Assembly: GCA_024734495.1 (NCBI GenBank) | Contig: JALMQS010000818.1 | Coordinates: forward strand, 582,846 to 646,845 | Reading direction: 5' to 3' | DNA: 64,000 bases | Origin: Forficula auricularia | Lineage: Eukaryota; Arthropoda; Insecta; Dermaptera; Forficulidae | Shown: positions 42,480 through 54,664 of the stretch, in pieces | How the letters are laid out: every line of letters begins with the position of its first letter | Numbering within the stretch: position 1 is the first letter of the stretch | Position numbers and translations under genes: made by a program | Notes under the pieces: generated by a model | The model's input: the letters and a program-made list of their open reading frames with translations, nothing else | What the model was told of the DNA's origin: nothing | The model's database searches: none

Positions 42480-43152
42480 AGAAAAAATAAAACCAACTTC
42501 AAAAATTAAGTGCAACAAATATAAAAATACACTAAAAGGTATAAAATAATTATTATCTTATTTAGTTACAACTAAACGACGAAATATTAACACGAAATTA
42601 CTTTTTAAAGTCGGTGCCAAACAAACTATACCTATAAGCGAGCGTACCCGCCAAACGTACTAAGTAAGATCCGTCGAGTGCGATTCATAAAAGGTATATG
42701 TTTGGCACCAACTTCAAAAAGTAATTTCGTGTTAATATTTCGTCGTTTAGTTGTAACTAAATAAGATAATAATTATTTTATACCTTTTAGTGTATTTTTA
42801 TATTTGTTGCACTTAATTTTTTGAAGTCGGTTTTTATTTTTTTCTTTAAAAATTTTTATTTTTCTTTTTTAGTGATGTTATTAATAGTGATTATATCATC
42901 AGAACTTGACCAAATTAATATGACACCATCCCTAAGACACCCCCTTTCGGATAAAAAAAGAACCATCGAAATCGGTTCATAAACAAAGAGGTTAGGTCTA
43001 AACAAACCTAAACAACCTAATAAAAAAGGTCTAATACCTATGAAAAAAATCGAAAAAAAAATGGGACCAATCGGAAGCTAGACTGGACCTAATGCAAAAA
43101 AAATTTTCAAAATCGGTTGACAATTGGCGGAGATATGAGGTAACATAGGCAC

Positions 43153-43183
<31 letters not shown>

Positions 43184-43226
43184 CAATCGAATAGAGAACC
43201 TCCTCCTTTTTTGAAGTCGGTTAAAA
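42480..43226. repeat. AACCGACTTC foldback element, copy 5
   Basis: Starts AGAAAAAATAAAACCAACTT, ends CCTTTTTTGAAGTCGGTTAA, with a poly-A run of about 30 near 43153-43181. Confidence 0.8.
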
Positions 43227-43671
43227 AATGGTTTAAAATATGCCAAAATTGTCATTATTTTTTCGGAAATTTCGATATATTAATGTTTCACATTCAAAAG
43301 TGAAAATCTGCCTTTTATTCTTCGAAAACCTTTTGGGGAGATTTTATAATTTCTTCTTATTTTAGAAAAAAATATCCTTTGTAAGTGAATGCAAAGGTAC
43401 ATTGAAAGTGTTCAATCTGTGTAAATGTGAAAAAAAAACAATACTAAAACAACAAGATACAAAAAGAAAACATGCATTGAATGACCCAAAACACATTGCA
43501 AAGTTGCCAAATACAAGTTCAGACCTGTTTCAGACTAGTACAGATTAATTTATATTATTCTAGGAACGGCCTTTTGACTCTAGGCAAGAAAATATTAAAT
43601 CGAAATGAATATCAGCTTTAGATATTTATAATTTAGGGCTGGTTTCATAAAAAAAAATTATCCGCGGCTTA
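43227..43671. other. Intronic spacer between repeat copies
   Basis: Contains the CAGACCTGTTTCAGACTAG motif near 43512. Nothing else recognised. Confidence 0.35.
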
Positions 43672-44004
43672 CTTTTTAGTGATGTTATTAATAGTGATCA
43701 TATCATCAGAACTTGACCAAATTAATATGACACCATCCCTAAGACACCCCTTTCGGATAAAAAAAGAACAATCGAAATCGGTTCATAAACAAAGAGGTTA
43801 GGTCTAAACAAACCTAATAAAAAAGGTCTAATACCTATGAAAAAAAAACGAAAAAAATGGGACCAATCGGAAGCTAGACTGGACTCAATGCAAAAAAAAA
43901 TTTCAAAAATCGGTTGACAATTGGCGGAGATATGAGGTAACATAGGCACAAAAAAAAAATCAGTCGAATAGAGAACCTCCTCCTTTTTTGAAGTCGGTTA
44001 AAAA
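43672..44004. repeat. AACCGACTTC element, half copy 6
   Basis: Only the right half is present (TTTTTAGTGATGTTATTAAT to GAAGTCGGTTAAAAA). Confidence 0.8.
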
Positions 44005-44612
44005 TAGGTTGGCAACGGCAAAATTCCCTGCATTTTAGTAATTTTTATAAAAAAAAAATATTTTTCCAAAACAAATTTATCTGTAGAATAATTAAATAAA
44101 AAATAATATAAAATTGATGTTAAGGTTATTTTGAAAGTATTATTTAAGATTTTGATATTAGATAATTACCTTTAAACAATATACCTACCGTAATTGAATG
44201 TAATGGAAGCCAGCCCAGGGGTAGTGAGGAAAGAAAAAAATACACATATCAAATAAGGTGTAATTTATTGGAATCCTTCCTCCTTTCCTTTCAAACCGAC
44301 GTTTCGGAGGATTTTTCCTCCTTCTTCAGTACCGTATAATTAAAATTGATTCAAAATAAACTGATGGGACCATCCATATGACTTTATCATACACCTGGCC
44401 CCATTTTTATATTTAATATTTAATAAAATAATTTATAATTATTTACAAAAGACCTCCCTCTTAATTTTGGGCCCTTAGCAATTAATAATATCTCTTTTTA
44501 ATTATGAAACTATTTTATTAGAAATTTCGATTTTAGTTTAGAAATTTTTTTAAATTTATTTATTTATTTAATTTATCAAATATTTAGTTATTTTTAAAAA
44601 ATATATATATAA
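44005..44612. other. Spacer with two repeat fragments
   Basis: 44205-44340 is a half copy of the MITE at 26970-27380 (TAAGGTGTAATTTATTGG, AAACCGACGTTTCGGAGGAT). 44362-44415 is an end of the 58 kb family (GACTTTATCATACACCTGGC). Confidence 0.55.
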
Positions 44613-45119
44613 TGTAGGAGATTATTTAAATTAGTTTTCTTAGTTTCTGTTTAAGAACATATGTTTGCCAAATGTGTGCTATCTAACTCTTGTGAGGGCT
44701 GCATTCTTTCTTTTTAGCGAGCTATTGTGTCCCGTTAAAGCCCAGCTCAGGGCTTTCTGGCACAAATACTCTAATACAATGACAACTTGTTTCCATGGGC
44801 TGTTCGGCTAACAGTGCATCCCCATGCACTCATATGCATGTGTGAATGTTAGTTGCAACTGGGAGTTGCAGTTGATAACAGCTGTTAGGAGTTGAAAGCG
44901 TGTGCCGCCTAAGTTGACATGTTTGTCGATGTGTTAGCTTGCAGTTGATAGCAGTTGTACGATGATAGTGTTAAGATGATGTGTATTAAGATGTTTTCAC
45001 GATGACCCCCTAGACACGAATATGTATAACCCCCTTTTTGTAAATAAATATATTTTAAACAATAAATACGTGTGTTTTAGCCCCCTATGAGCCAATGGGG
45101 CGAAACCCCGCCCCCTACA
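44613..45119 (+). mobile_element. Probable solo LTR (about 507 bp)
   Basis: Starts TGTAGGAG and ends CCCCCTACA, an imperfect TG...CA pair. Composition differs from the flanks, with several diverged GAGTTGCAGTTGATAACAG-like repeats. AATAAATA signals near 45040-45070 would suit an R/U5 boundary. No clean target duplication and no internal retroelement genes are visible. Orientation is inferred from the polyadenylation signals. Confidence 0.45.
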
Positions 45120-45497
45120 AAAATAAATTTCTTTGTTTTATTCTAGTTCCGTATTTAACATAAATTTAAATTCTATGTACATGTGGTATATTTCGCTATA
45201 TTTAATATTATATAAAAAAAAAAATAATATTATGAAAATAAATAATATAACAATTTGTTTTGGATTATTTTGATTTGAAACTCTAACCTATAAAATGTTT
45301 TTCTAATGTAAATAAACACAGGGTTATCCCCAGTGGGATAAAAAGATTAACCCATCAATTTCGGAGAGTAAAACATAGGGGGGTTAAGCTGGAGAACACC
45401 CTCTCTTTTTTTTATGAAACACATTTCGTGAGCTAACTCCAGGGTCTACCCTAGCATTGAATTATCCTATTTCTATGAGAGTGCGGCCCTTAAAATA
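45120..45497. other. Spacer
   Basis: AT-rich, no gene or element end recognised. Confidence 0.3.
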
Positions 45498-47434
45498 ATT
45501 ATTAATTCACCGAAATTTCAAACAGCGTACCGAGTCTTGAAATAGTGAAACTTTATAATTAAAATTAATAAGAAATATACGTATTTGTATTATTATAACC
45601 ATAATTAAAAATAGTTTTAACAATCAAAATTATTCTTTTTCTATTTTTTATTTATTGATTTTTTTTATTTTAGTGATATTCAAAAATATAAGGTTTTAAT
45701 ATTTAACCCCTAAGGATGCAACCCGCAATTCAGAGCTTTCGGATTTGAATGCATTGCATAAGCTAGGAACACACAGGCGAAGGTCTATCTTTCTAATCTG
45801 CCCCTCCCCTCTTTTTGGTCACTATCAATTTCACATAGTGAGTCATTTTCATAAGGTAAATAGTTTTTGTTTTTAATTATCAAAATTATTAGCCAAGTCA
45901 CATACACCGAAGAATATTTCGAGTCTTATTTTAAAATAGCAAACAACAGCAAATGACTATTTCTTTCAGTGTGATTTTTGCATTTCATTTAGCCTATTTT
46001 TGATTCACTTTCTCTTAAACTAAAGAAAATTTTAAAACATTTAAAAAATGTTAAAAAATTTAATAATACATAATGGGGCATAAAGATCTACACATTTTGA
46101 AGAGGTATAAAAAATGAAAAAATTTAACTAGAAAAAACTGAATATATTTTTGAAAAGAACATAAAAATAATTTTTTAAAAAATGTGTTTTAAACATTATA
46201 TCAGACGAAAAAAGGGAGGGGGGGTCAAAAATGTAAAATTCTAGCCCTTTCGACCAAACTCAACCAAATTTTTCGATTTTTTTTTTTTTATAGTTAAATC
46301 CAAAATTAATGAATGGTGATTTTTTTCAATTCTTAGGAGTAAAAGGGATGAAAACACACTTTCATTATGAATCTCAGGTGGAAAGCCGATTTTTAAGAAC
46401 AGAAATAAAACTATAATCATTTTTTTACCGTGTTATTTAAAAGTGTCTAACACTAAACTTGGTCAGAAAATGTCTTCTTTACTTCTTTACACTCAAGAAT
46501 TTTTTCATTTTTTTTGAAGTTGTGGAACATTATGAAAAAAAATAAAAACTATTTTTTTTTTCAAAATCTTGCGTTTGAACGCATTAAAACACTTATCCTG
46601 CTAGAGAAATATATAGAAAATAATTTTTCAACTGAAAAAATACAACTTACTTACAAAAATATTTAAAAAAATTAAGAAATGCATTACTTCAAAAAATATA
46701 GGACATTAAAAATTTTTGAATTGACATTAAAAATTTTCTTTTTTCATGCAAAAATTCGTAGAAATAAAAAAATATAATGTTTCTGTACTATTAGTAATAA
46801 TTTTATACCGTTAATAAATAAAAATGAAAATTATAATAAGTTATACTATATTATTTATTTTTAACAATACGTATGATCTACAAGGCCCAAATCCGCCCCT
46901 GTCTCGAATACGGCTCTCATCTATGGAGAGAAGCATCTATATATTCTCTTGCTACCCTAGATGCAATTCAGAAACAACGCCCAATTTCTTTCTTGTCGCA
47001 ACTTGTATTAAATTCGCATCCGCATGAGCATCCGCATTGATTATTGCGGATGCGGATGCATCCGTAGGTTTGGCAACCAGCCCCCAACCAGGAATCTCTC
47101 AATCGCACATTTATTAAATAATTCAAAAAGTGAGAATTTATTTACCCCAGTCTCTTCTAGAAAAGGCACAGCACTTTATTATTTTTCTAGACTATAACTG
47201 TATATCTTGTCAGTGTATTATTATTCTAATTTAAATAGGGACAATTTTAGTATAATTAACAAATAATAAATCCGAATAATTTGAGTAGCGTTGCGGGGTT
47301 TTGCAGTATTGTAGTTCCACCACTTGTTTTCGACTGTATGTATAATTTATCTATCTATCAAACTTTAAATTGGAGGAAAAGTGAAACTTTTTCAAGACCC
47401 GGTGTGCTGTTTGCAGTTTCGGTGAATTAATCAT
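45498..47434. mobile_element. TIR element of about 1.9 kb (ATTAATTCACCGAAA ends)
   Basis: ATTAATTCACCGAAATTTCA with CCGAGTCTTGAAA at the left is mirrored by TTTCAAGACCCGGTGTGCTG then CAGTTTCGGTGAATTAAT at the right. Inside are a fragment of the 2245-3275 family (46075-46270), a LINE fragment (46867-47010) and unassigned sequence. Confidence 0.6.
46867..47010 (+). pseudogene. LINE reverse-transcriptase fragment
   Basis: Reads RMIYKAQIRPCLEYGSHLWR, EASIYSLATLDAIQKQ. This matches the thumb region of insect Jockey/CR1-type LINE ORFs (KAQIRPxLEYxSHLW, LDxIQKRA). Confidence 0.65.
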
Positions 47435-47639
47435 TTGATGGTAAATATCTAAATCTTATTTTCAATTTGATTTAACATTTTCTTACCTAGAGTGAAAAAT
47501 CTATAAAAATTTTAGAAATTAACAAATTATCTAATACTTTGAAAAAGGTTTGGACTTTTTGACATCTTTGCAATGCCTTAGCTCAAAAAGAATAGAGATA
47601 ATTCTATTTCTATTATTTTTAGTACTTTTCTTTGATCAG
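47435..47639. other. Spacer
   Basis: Nothing recognised. Confidence 0.3.
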
Positions 47640-48245
47640 ATTCTAAAGAAACAATCGCTAATTCGCCCATTTATTAAATAATAAAAAGTAAAAACTTATT
47701 TACGTTAGAGACGCCTTTATAATTAAATAATTATAAATTTAAATATAAAATAAATTGTTCATTTATGCCTATATTATAATATTGATTTAATATCTGAATA
47801 AAATCATTACAAAAATGATGTTTTCTTTATTTTTGAACCAGAAGTTTTACTTAATGCTAGAAAGCCCAAAATCTAATTAGCTCTCTGCATTAGAAATACA
47901 ATCATTTTAGCACAAGAAAGAACTTTCTCCTGACTTTTCGATATTAAATTATCGTGGGTATCTGAATCCAGACACAGAGACAAAATGATTTTTCTATTTT
48001 TCAATAGAGTGGGCAAAAAAGAAAAAATGAAAATTTTCCCTTGAATCTAATACTAGGCTAATAGAAGTAAAAATCCGTTTCCCTAAAGCAGCGTTTCTAA
48101 AACTTTTTTCATTCGCGAACCAATTTTGATTGAGAAAATTTTTGTTACCCCAGATTATATATAGAGGTATAGTTATATAGAAAAATCAACATTTTTACTA
48201 GTAAATCATAAAGAAATTTACTATATTTTATGGTAAAGAATTTTT
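47640..48245. repeat. Interspersed element, inverted copy of 57095-57680
   Basis: Shared text includes CGCCCATTTATTAAATAATA, GTATTAG-type AATCTAATACTAGGCTAAT and CAGCGTTTCTAAAACTTTTT (a hAT-like end at 48090), all as reverse complements at 57095-57680. Confidence 0.7.
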
Positions 48246-48693
48246 TTTAAACATATCTATTATACGGGCGAGCCTACTAAACCCTAGCTCCATGACACTC
48301 CCACCCCCCCACCCCGCCGAGTTTGATGAAAAGAACCATGTTTCAAATTTTGTGTACCTACACTCTAGCTCTAAAAGTATTTTGAATATCAAAATGAAAT
48401 TTCACATGTAGTTTTTGTACATTGAGATTAAGAACTGATTAGATTTTAGTTGAAATCGAACCAAATATTAAGAGGAGGGGGGGGGGTTTAAAAAATTTAA
48501 ATCATAAAATTTTTAAACTTGAAAAAAAAAGAAAAAACAGAAAATGGGAACTACTATAAAACGCCCCTAAAATAAAAAAGAGAGTAATTATTTTTTCGGT
48601 GACTAAAATTGAGGTGCTTCAAAAGTAAAATTATCAATATAAGTCCTAAACCATTTGATCGATTAGTACGAAATTTCGCCTATGTCCTCTATA
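48246..48693. other. Spacer with family fragment
   Basis: 48360-48500 carries TTTTTGTACATTGAGATTAA and ATTAGATTTTAGTTGAAATC phrases of the 58 kb family. C- and G-runs occur at 48301-48312 and 48478-48487. Confidence 0.5.
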
Positions 48694-48800
48694 TCAGTGG
48701 TTCTTAACCTTTTATTAGTCGCGGCCGCTTTAAAATTCGAAAGTATATAAGCGGGCCCCTTAAAATCGTAAAATATTTTAAGTATCCTCCCCCCCCCCCC
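48694..48800 (+). repeat. hAT-like terminus
   Basis: CAGTGGTTCTTAACCTTTTA followed by a GC-rich GTCGCGGCCGC segment is a typical hAT left end. A matching right end was not identified. Confidence 0.5.
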
Positions 48801-48997
48801 CATCATTAAGTAACATACTCGTAATTATTAGTACAAAAAATCTAAACTTAGATTTTAAAAAATATTTACAAGGTTTTTCAACTTGTAATTTTGTCTGTCT
48901 GTCTGTTTGCGTCAAATTTACCTATGAGCCCAACGTTTTCATTTAGTTTGGCAATGTTTAACAATATTGAGATGTCATTAAATACATCTGTCATTTA

Positions 48998-49305
48998 CAT
49001 TTGTGGCATTCCACGCCAAATCGGACGATTTGAAAAATTTTAATTTTTGATTTCTTTCATTTTTTGACATTTTTTACTATCCATCAAAAACTCTTCTTGG
49101 TAAATTTTGAAATTTTTTTTGAATTTGGACCATTTTTGAAGTAGTTATGAGCGAAAACCCGAAATTCGATATCTTTTAAACCGGTGATCAAAAGAATTTC
49201 AAAATTTACCAGGAAGAGTTTTTTGATGGATACTAGAAAATGTCAAAAAATGAAAGAAATCAAAATTTTTCAAACCGTCCGATTCGGCGTGGAATGCCAC
49301 AAATG
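48998..49305. mobile_element. Hairpin MITE (GTGGCATTCCACGCC ends)
   Basis: CATTTGTGGCATTCCACGCC at the left is mirrored by GGCGTGGAATGCCACAAATG at the right. The arms continue almost complementary to the centre near 49150 (CTCTTCCTGGTAAATTTTG type). Confidence 0.85.
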
Positions 49306-49916
49306 TATCACTTACAAAAAACTAGTAACATTTTTTTATTTATTCATTTATTTTTAATTTTTAAAAAAATTTTGTCGCTGCCTAATAAAATATTTTCATT
49401 GTCATTGTGTTTTAAATTTAGTTACGTGACTCAAAATGGGGTGGTCGCGACCATTGGCGTAGTTAGGGAGTTTTTCTAGGGGCGGCAGCCGGCCAGCTGA
49501 ATATCACCACAAGTTTTCAATTTCGGTAATCCGTTCATATTGTAGATCAACTAACTTTTTAGTAGAATTGACAAATTTCGAAATTGACGAAATAATTTAA
49601 TTAGAAATATACTTAAGTAATGATTCACAATAAAGGAGTTTCTATTTTTGTAAGTGGGGCAACAGTTTTTTAGTGAGTATTTATCTAATTTTTCACTTAA
49701 ATTGAACCCAGCCTAACCCTTTGAGGTACACAAATTCCTATAATTAAAGTACCTACTACAGTATATTTCAATCAGAAAAGTTAATATGAGAGAAATTTCT
49801 AAAATCTATAGTTAAGAGTAAATGTAAATGTTTTTCAATATAAAAATTCAAGCCCAATGAATTGACCAGGTAATTTTTTGAATCAAAAAATATGGAATTT
49901 GGTTGATGACACGGAT
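49306..49916. other. Spacer with a hAT-like end
   Basis: CATTGGCGTAGTTAGGGAGT with TAGGGGCGGCAG near 49452-49488 resembles the end of the element at 34876. Otherwise nothing. Confidence 0.4.
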
Positions 49917-50098
49917 ATCAAAAAAATTTCACATGATATCATAACTCCTTATGATACCGTTTATCCAAAACCACTTTTATTTTTGTAAAGTAATCTTATA
50001 TTTAATTTGAAAAAATTTTTCACATCATATCATAAAGAGCACCGTTTATTCAAAACCGCTTTTATTTTTGTAAAGTAATTTTATATTTAATTTGAATG
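49917..50098. repeat. Tandem duplication, two units of about 95 bp
   Basis: AAAAAATTTCACATGATATC then CTTTTATTTTTGTAAAGTAA is repeated as AAATTTTTCACATCATATC then CTTTTATTTTTGTAAAGTAA. Confidence 0.8.
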
Positions 50099-50104
50099 TT
50101 TAAT

Positions 50105-50316
50105 CCTCTCTATATGCCTTCTAATCAAGCTGCCTGGGTTTAAGTCCGATTCGCTCCAAATATTTGAACGGATATAATCTGATTCTTTCAGGGAAGGCAA
50201 TGGGAAACCACCCACGTGAGAAATTTCCTCTGGAAATATTCAATTGAGAAAATATTCTCCACAGTAATTGTCGAGTCTCGGAATCGAATATGGCACTTGA
50301 AGAAGAAGAAGAATCG
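50105..50316 (+). mobile_element. tRNA-derived SINE, uninterrupted copy
   Basis: Same family as 6354-9450. The head is truncated within the tRNA-like part (TGGGTTTAAGTCCGATTCGC is the B box region), and the tail is CACTTGAAGAAGAAGAAGAA. Confidence 0.8.
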
Positions 50317-50589
50317 TCTCTAGATATTTAAATAGTCATCGGAGCGAATTATAGATAATGAACTTAATTTTAATAAATTAAAATATCAAAATGTTTCTTA
50401 TTAGAGTTTTTGAATATGTAAGCTTCTAGAGCAGGATTTATCTAACTTTCCACATAAATTTCACCATCACTGCCTAACCCTTTGAGTCACATAAATTTAT
50501 ATTGTCATCTTTATTAAACAAGATTTAATTTCCAACAGAAAAGTTAATATAAGTAAAATATCTAAGATCGATAATTTGGGCGTTAAAAA
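50317..50589. other. Spacer
   Basis: Nothing recognised. Confidence 0.3.
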
Positions 50590-52360
50590 ATATTCCAATA
50601 TTGTAGAGTGGATGGACTTGAATCAATGACAAATAAGGTGTCTGATGGCGAGACATCATCGGGATATAACAGACCAAAATAACTATAAATAGAAAGAAAT
50701 CGATCTTATTTTATCGATTTCATCTTTCTGAAGGTTCACAGTATGTCTTTTATATAAGAAAATAGCATTTTGATTAAGAATTTTGTAGTTTAAAAGAAAT
50801 TCTATGAAAAGATTCTATTTCTTCTATCCGGGAGGGAATCAACTAAAAATTGGCCAACAGTTTTATTTTTTTTCTCATTAGATATTTATCCAAATCTATT
50901 TAAATTTCATATCTCTGCGTTATTTTCATTTATTTTCTATATCAAATAATAATTATTAGGAAATTTTCATTTTAAAGGGTAGTTTATTTGAAGTCCAATT
51001 TGAAAAAACGCTAATAAGTCCGTTGAAATATTTTTTAAAAATATAAAATTAACAGATATTATAAAACAATTAATTATGAATCATTTGATACTATTTTGAA
51101 CGAAATCGATTGGGAACTTTTCGAGAAAATCGTCAAAAACCCCGAAAACCGTCTATGAAAGGCCATTTTAGAAACATTTTAAAATTCACCTCCATGTCAC
51201 AAGTTAATGTTTCGTTTCATATGACTTTTTAAACTTTTTTAAAACTCATCTTGTGCTTTCAAAAACATCGTTTTTTGACAGTTCAGATGGTTTTTGACGA
51301 TTTTCTCGAAAAGTACCCAATCGATTACGTTCAAAATACTATTACATGATTCATAATTCATTGTTTTATAATATCTATTAATGTCATATTTTTTAAAAAC
51401 TTTCAACGGAGTTATTAGCGTTTTTTCTAATTAGACTTCAAATAAACTACCATTTAAAATGCAAATTTCCTAATAATAATTAATTGATATAAAAAATAAA
51501 TGAAAATAACACAGAGATATGAAATTTCAATACATTTGAATTAATAAATAATGAGAAAAAAAATAAAACTCTTGGCCATTTTTAGTTGATTTGCTCCCGG
51601 AGAGAAGAAATTGAATCTTTTCATACAATTTCAATTAAACTACAAAATTCTTAATCAAAATGCTATTTTCTTATATAATAGACATACTCTGAACCTTCAG
51701 ATAGATGAAATCGATAAAATAAGCTCGATTTCCTTCTAATTTATAATTAATTTGGTCTGTTATATCCAGAGGCTGGGTCGCAAGTCACCCGGCATCAGCG
51801 AGTCATTTGTTACGGTTTTCTAGGTTTTTATCATTTTCTTAAAAACTAATCAATAAATTTCGTTCAAAATTGAATATAATTATTAATAATCGTTTGTTTT
51901 ATAATATTTATTAATTTTATATTGTTTTTTAACAATTATTTCAAGGTAGTGATTAGGCGTTTTTTTCAAATTAGACGTCAAATAAACTACCCTTTAAAAT
52001 GAAAATATTCTAATAAAAACTATTTGATATAAAAGATAAAAGAAAATATTTCATAGATATGAAATTTCAATAGATTTAATTGAATATGTGATGTGGAAAA
52101 AATTAAACCCTTTTGACATTTCTAGTCGACTGGCTGCCCCAGTGAAGAAACTGAATGTTTTCATAACATTTGATTTAAACTACAAAATTCTTAATTTAAA
52201 TGCTATTTTCTTATATTAGAATGATTAAATGTGGCTTCACATTAGATTAAATCGCTAAAATTTTCTTTTATAAATCTGTTTTATGGTGAGATTGAGACAG
52301 TCTCTCGTCATCGGGATTACGTTATTCCATCAAGTCCATTCACTATACCCTAGTGTAATA
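50590..52360. repeat. Large compound foldback element
   Basis: The outer inverted pair is GAGTGGATGGACTTGA near 50605 with TCAAGTCCATTCACTAT near 52329. An inner pair around 51190-51260 mirrors GATTTTCTCGAAAAGT and AATCGATTGGGAACTTTTCG. A third, diverged arm repeats the right arm at about 51835-52290 (ATCAAATAAACTACC type blocks occur at about 50983, 51440 and 51978). No gene is visible. Confidence 0.65.
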
Positions 52361-52984
52361 TCTTTTAATATATTTAAATGTGAGAATATTTACTATAATA
52401 AATAAATAAATAATTTAAATATACGATTATATATATAAAAACATCCGTAGGTTTGGCAACCAGCCAATAGTAGAATCGATCATTATTTCTGATTTTAAGA
52501 CGATTCCTCCATGTCTTCAGCAATGGTTACCAATAAAAACCGAAACGTCAAAAATCCAATGTAGAATTATTATTCCACTTCAGGCGAAAGTCCAGGGGTG
52601 GATCTTATTGCAGGGCCCCTTATTATTAAATATTTGTTAAAATGTAATTGTTTATATAATAATAAATTTTTATGGAGAAATGACAGAAGGCAGCCTAAGG
52701 ATAATGAAAAATATAATTCTGATTATTATATTAAAATATAATTCTGATGATTTATTTTTTGGAAATTCATTTTCATCCTCTTAAAAACCGAAGTTTCGAA
52801 GGATCTCTCCTCCTTCAGAGTTTAAATGAGCAGTGGCGTAGGGTATGTTTCTGCTGTCCAGGGCAGATGGCACATTTCCCGCCCTCTCACCCATTCACAA
52901 AGAGAATTTTCAATAAAATTTCATTTTACTCCAAACCCTAAAATTTTTAGAAACTAGAAAAAATATTTCAAGGTAAAACATTTT
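52361..52984. other. Repeat fragments upstream of the LINE
   Basis: 52495-52575 is an inverted unit of the GAAGACATGG family (CCTCCATGTCTTCAGCAATG). 52780-52830 resembles the MITE with GAAGGATCTCTCCTCCTTCAG. GCAGTGGCGTAGGGTATG near 52831 is a hAT-like end. Confidence 0.5.
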
Positions 52985-54510
52985 TTAGTAGTCAATATTC
53001 AGTTATTATCAAATTAACATATGATCAGTCACCCGTTGAACTTCTCCAATCAACCAAATACCTTGGCATGACCTTGGACAAAAGACTGGGCTGGTCCCAG
53101 CACGTCGAGAGCGCTGCTGACAGGGCTACCAAAAGGCTATGCATCTTGAGGAGGCTTACAGGCACCAAGTGGGGTGCTACTCAGGATGTCCTGGCCTGCA
53201 CATACAAGACCTATGTCCGCCCAGTTATGGAATACGGCTGCGAAGCCTTCGCCACCACCAGCGACACTAACAAAAAGAGACTCACTGTGGTGCAGAACAA
53301 CGCCCTGCGCCTGGTCTGCGGTGCGGCTGTCTCGACTCCCATCACGGCTCTTGAAAGTCAGACGCAGACCGAGCCGCTTGAGGCTAGGCGGGACGGGGCC
53401 TTATTGAGGTTCTTCGAAAGATCTCACAGAGTCGGTGACAAATTCTGGGAGAGATACCGCACTGCCAATGGACGACTCAAAACTCAAACTACGCCGTTGA
53501 CTAGAGCGCTAGAACTCCAGCAAAAATACCAGATAAACACAGGAGAACGTCTGTTGTTCCGAAGACCTGAACCCCCTCGAGATGGACCTGACCTGCCGGT
53601 TTGCCTGCTTCTGCCAGGCATTGAGGACCGCAAGGCAGATGTTTCCCCTCACCTACTGAAGGCCGCAGCTCTGGAAATGCTTGCTTCCGACTATCCGCAG
53701 ACGGAGTGGACCCATGTCTACACCGATGGGTCAGCCATTGGTGATAAATGCGGGGCGGGCTTTTATACAACCTTCCTTCAGGGCTCTGTCCCGGTGGGGA
53801 GACTTGGAACTAATTTTGACGGTGAGGTGGCCGCTATCGGTGAGGCTGCGGAGAGGCTGCTAGCCCTTCCCCGGCTGGGGAATATTGTGGTGTTGTCGGA
53901 CTCGACGGCTGCACTACAGGCCATCTCATCCCCCTCTCTACAAGAAAACGAAATTGTCTCACAGTGCCAGAAGCGTCTCCTTCGGCTCCAAGAAAGGGCA
54001 GATGTCCGCCTTCAGTGGATCCCAGGACACTGCGACATTTATGGCAACGATCGAGCTGACCAGCTCGCTAAAGCTGGGTGCCTCCTTCCACAGGAGGACC
54101 GAGCTGTTGCTTACCAAACTATCTGCGGTATCATCACTGCAACTATTAGAGGGGCGATTAGGGCTGACTGGGAGGCAGCCGCTGTTGGCAAAAGATGGGA
54201 ACCGATAGTCAAATCCAACCCCATCCCCAACAACCTGCCAAGGGAAGTCGCGGTTGCCACCTTTAGAATGGCTACCGGCCATGATTACCTCCAGAGCCAT
54301 CTGCACCGCATTGGTCTTGCTGACTCTCCTCTCTGCCCCTTATGTACAGAGGAGGAGGGAACGGCTGATCATCTCAAGAGATGCGGTGCCCTGGAGGTGG
54401 TCGACGACGACTTAGAGGGACGGGCAAGGCTTTATTGGGCAGCACGGCGTCTAATGGCCGACCAGCCACGGACGGGCGTTGGATAAAGAAAGAAGAAGAA
54501 AGAAGATTAT
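52985..54510 (+). mobile_element. RNase H-bearing LINE, 5'-truncated
   Basis: Only the 3' part of the ORF and an A/G-rich tail (AAAGAAAGAAGAAGAAAG) remain. The body is much more GC-rich than its flanks. The exact 5' junction is near 53000; no target duplication was identified. Confidence 0.75.
53011..54486 (+). pseudogene. LINE ORF2 C-terminus: RT thumb, RNase H and zinc knuckle
   Basis: The frame is open from before 53011 (KLTYDQSPVELLQSTKYLGM) through the stop at 54486; the first ATG at 53068 is inside the gene and is not a real start. Counting from that ATG: RT thumb LGMTLDKRLGWSQHV and YVRPVMEYGCEAF (about 1-61). RNase HI catalytic residues are D220 in VYTDGSA, E253 in DGEVAA, D278 in LSDSTAALQ and D328 in YGNDRADQLAK. 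Then comes a C-x2-C...H-x3-C knuckle, CPLCTEEEGTADHLKRC (about 433-449). RNase H domains occur in the I, LOA/Outcast, R1-related and similar LINE clades. The RT catalytic core and endonuclease are missing. Confidence 0.85.
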
Positions 54511-54664
54511 CAAAAAAAGATATAATTACTTTAAGGATAATTAATATTGAATTTAAATGTAAATTTAAGGATATTTATTATTTGTTGAAAATCATAATAT
54601 TCACTAGATTCGACTGTGCTTTGTATGAACTAGTATGTTGCGTTAATTATTTTTTTTTTTTTAA
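54511..54664. other. Spacer
   Basis: Nothing recognised. Confidence 0.3.
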
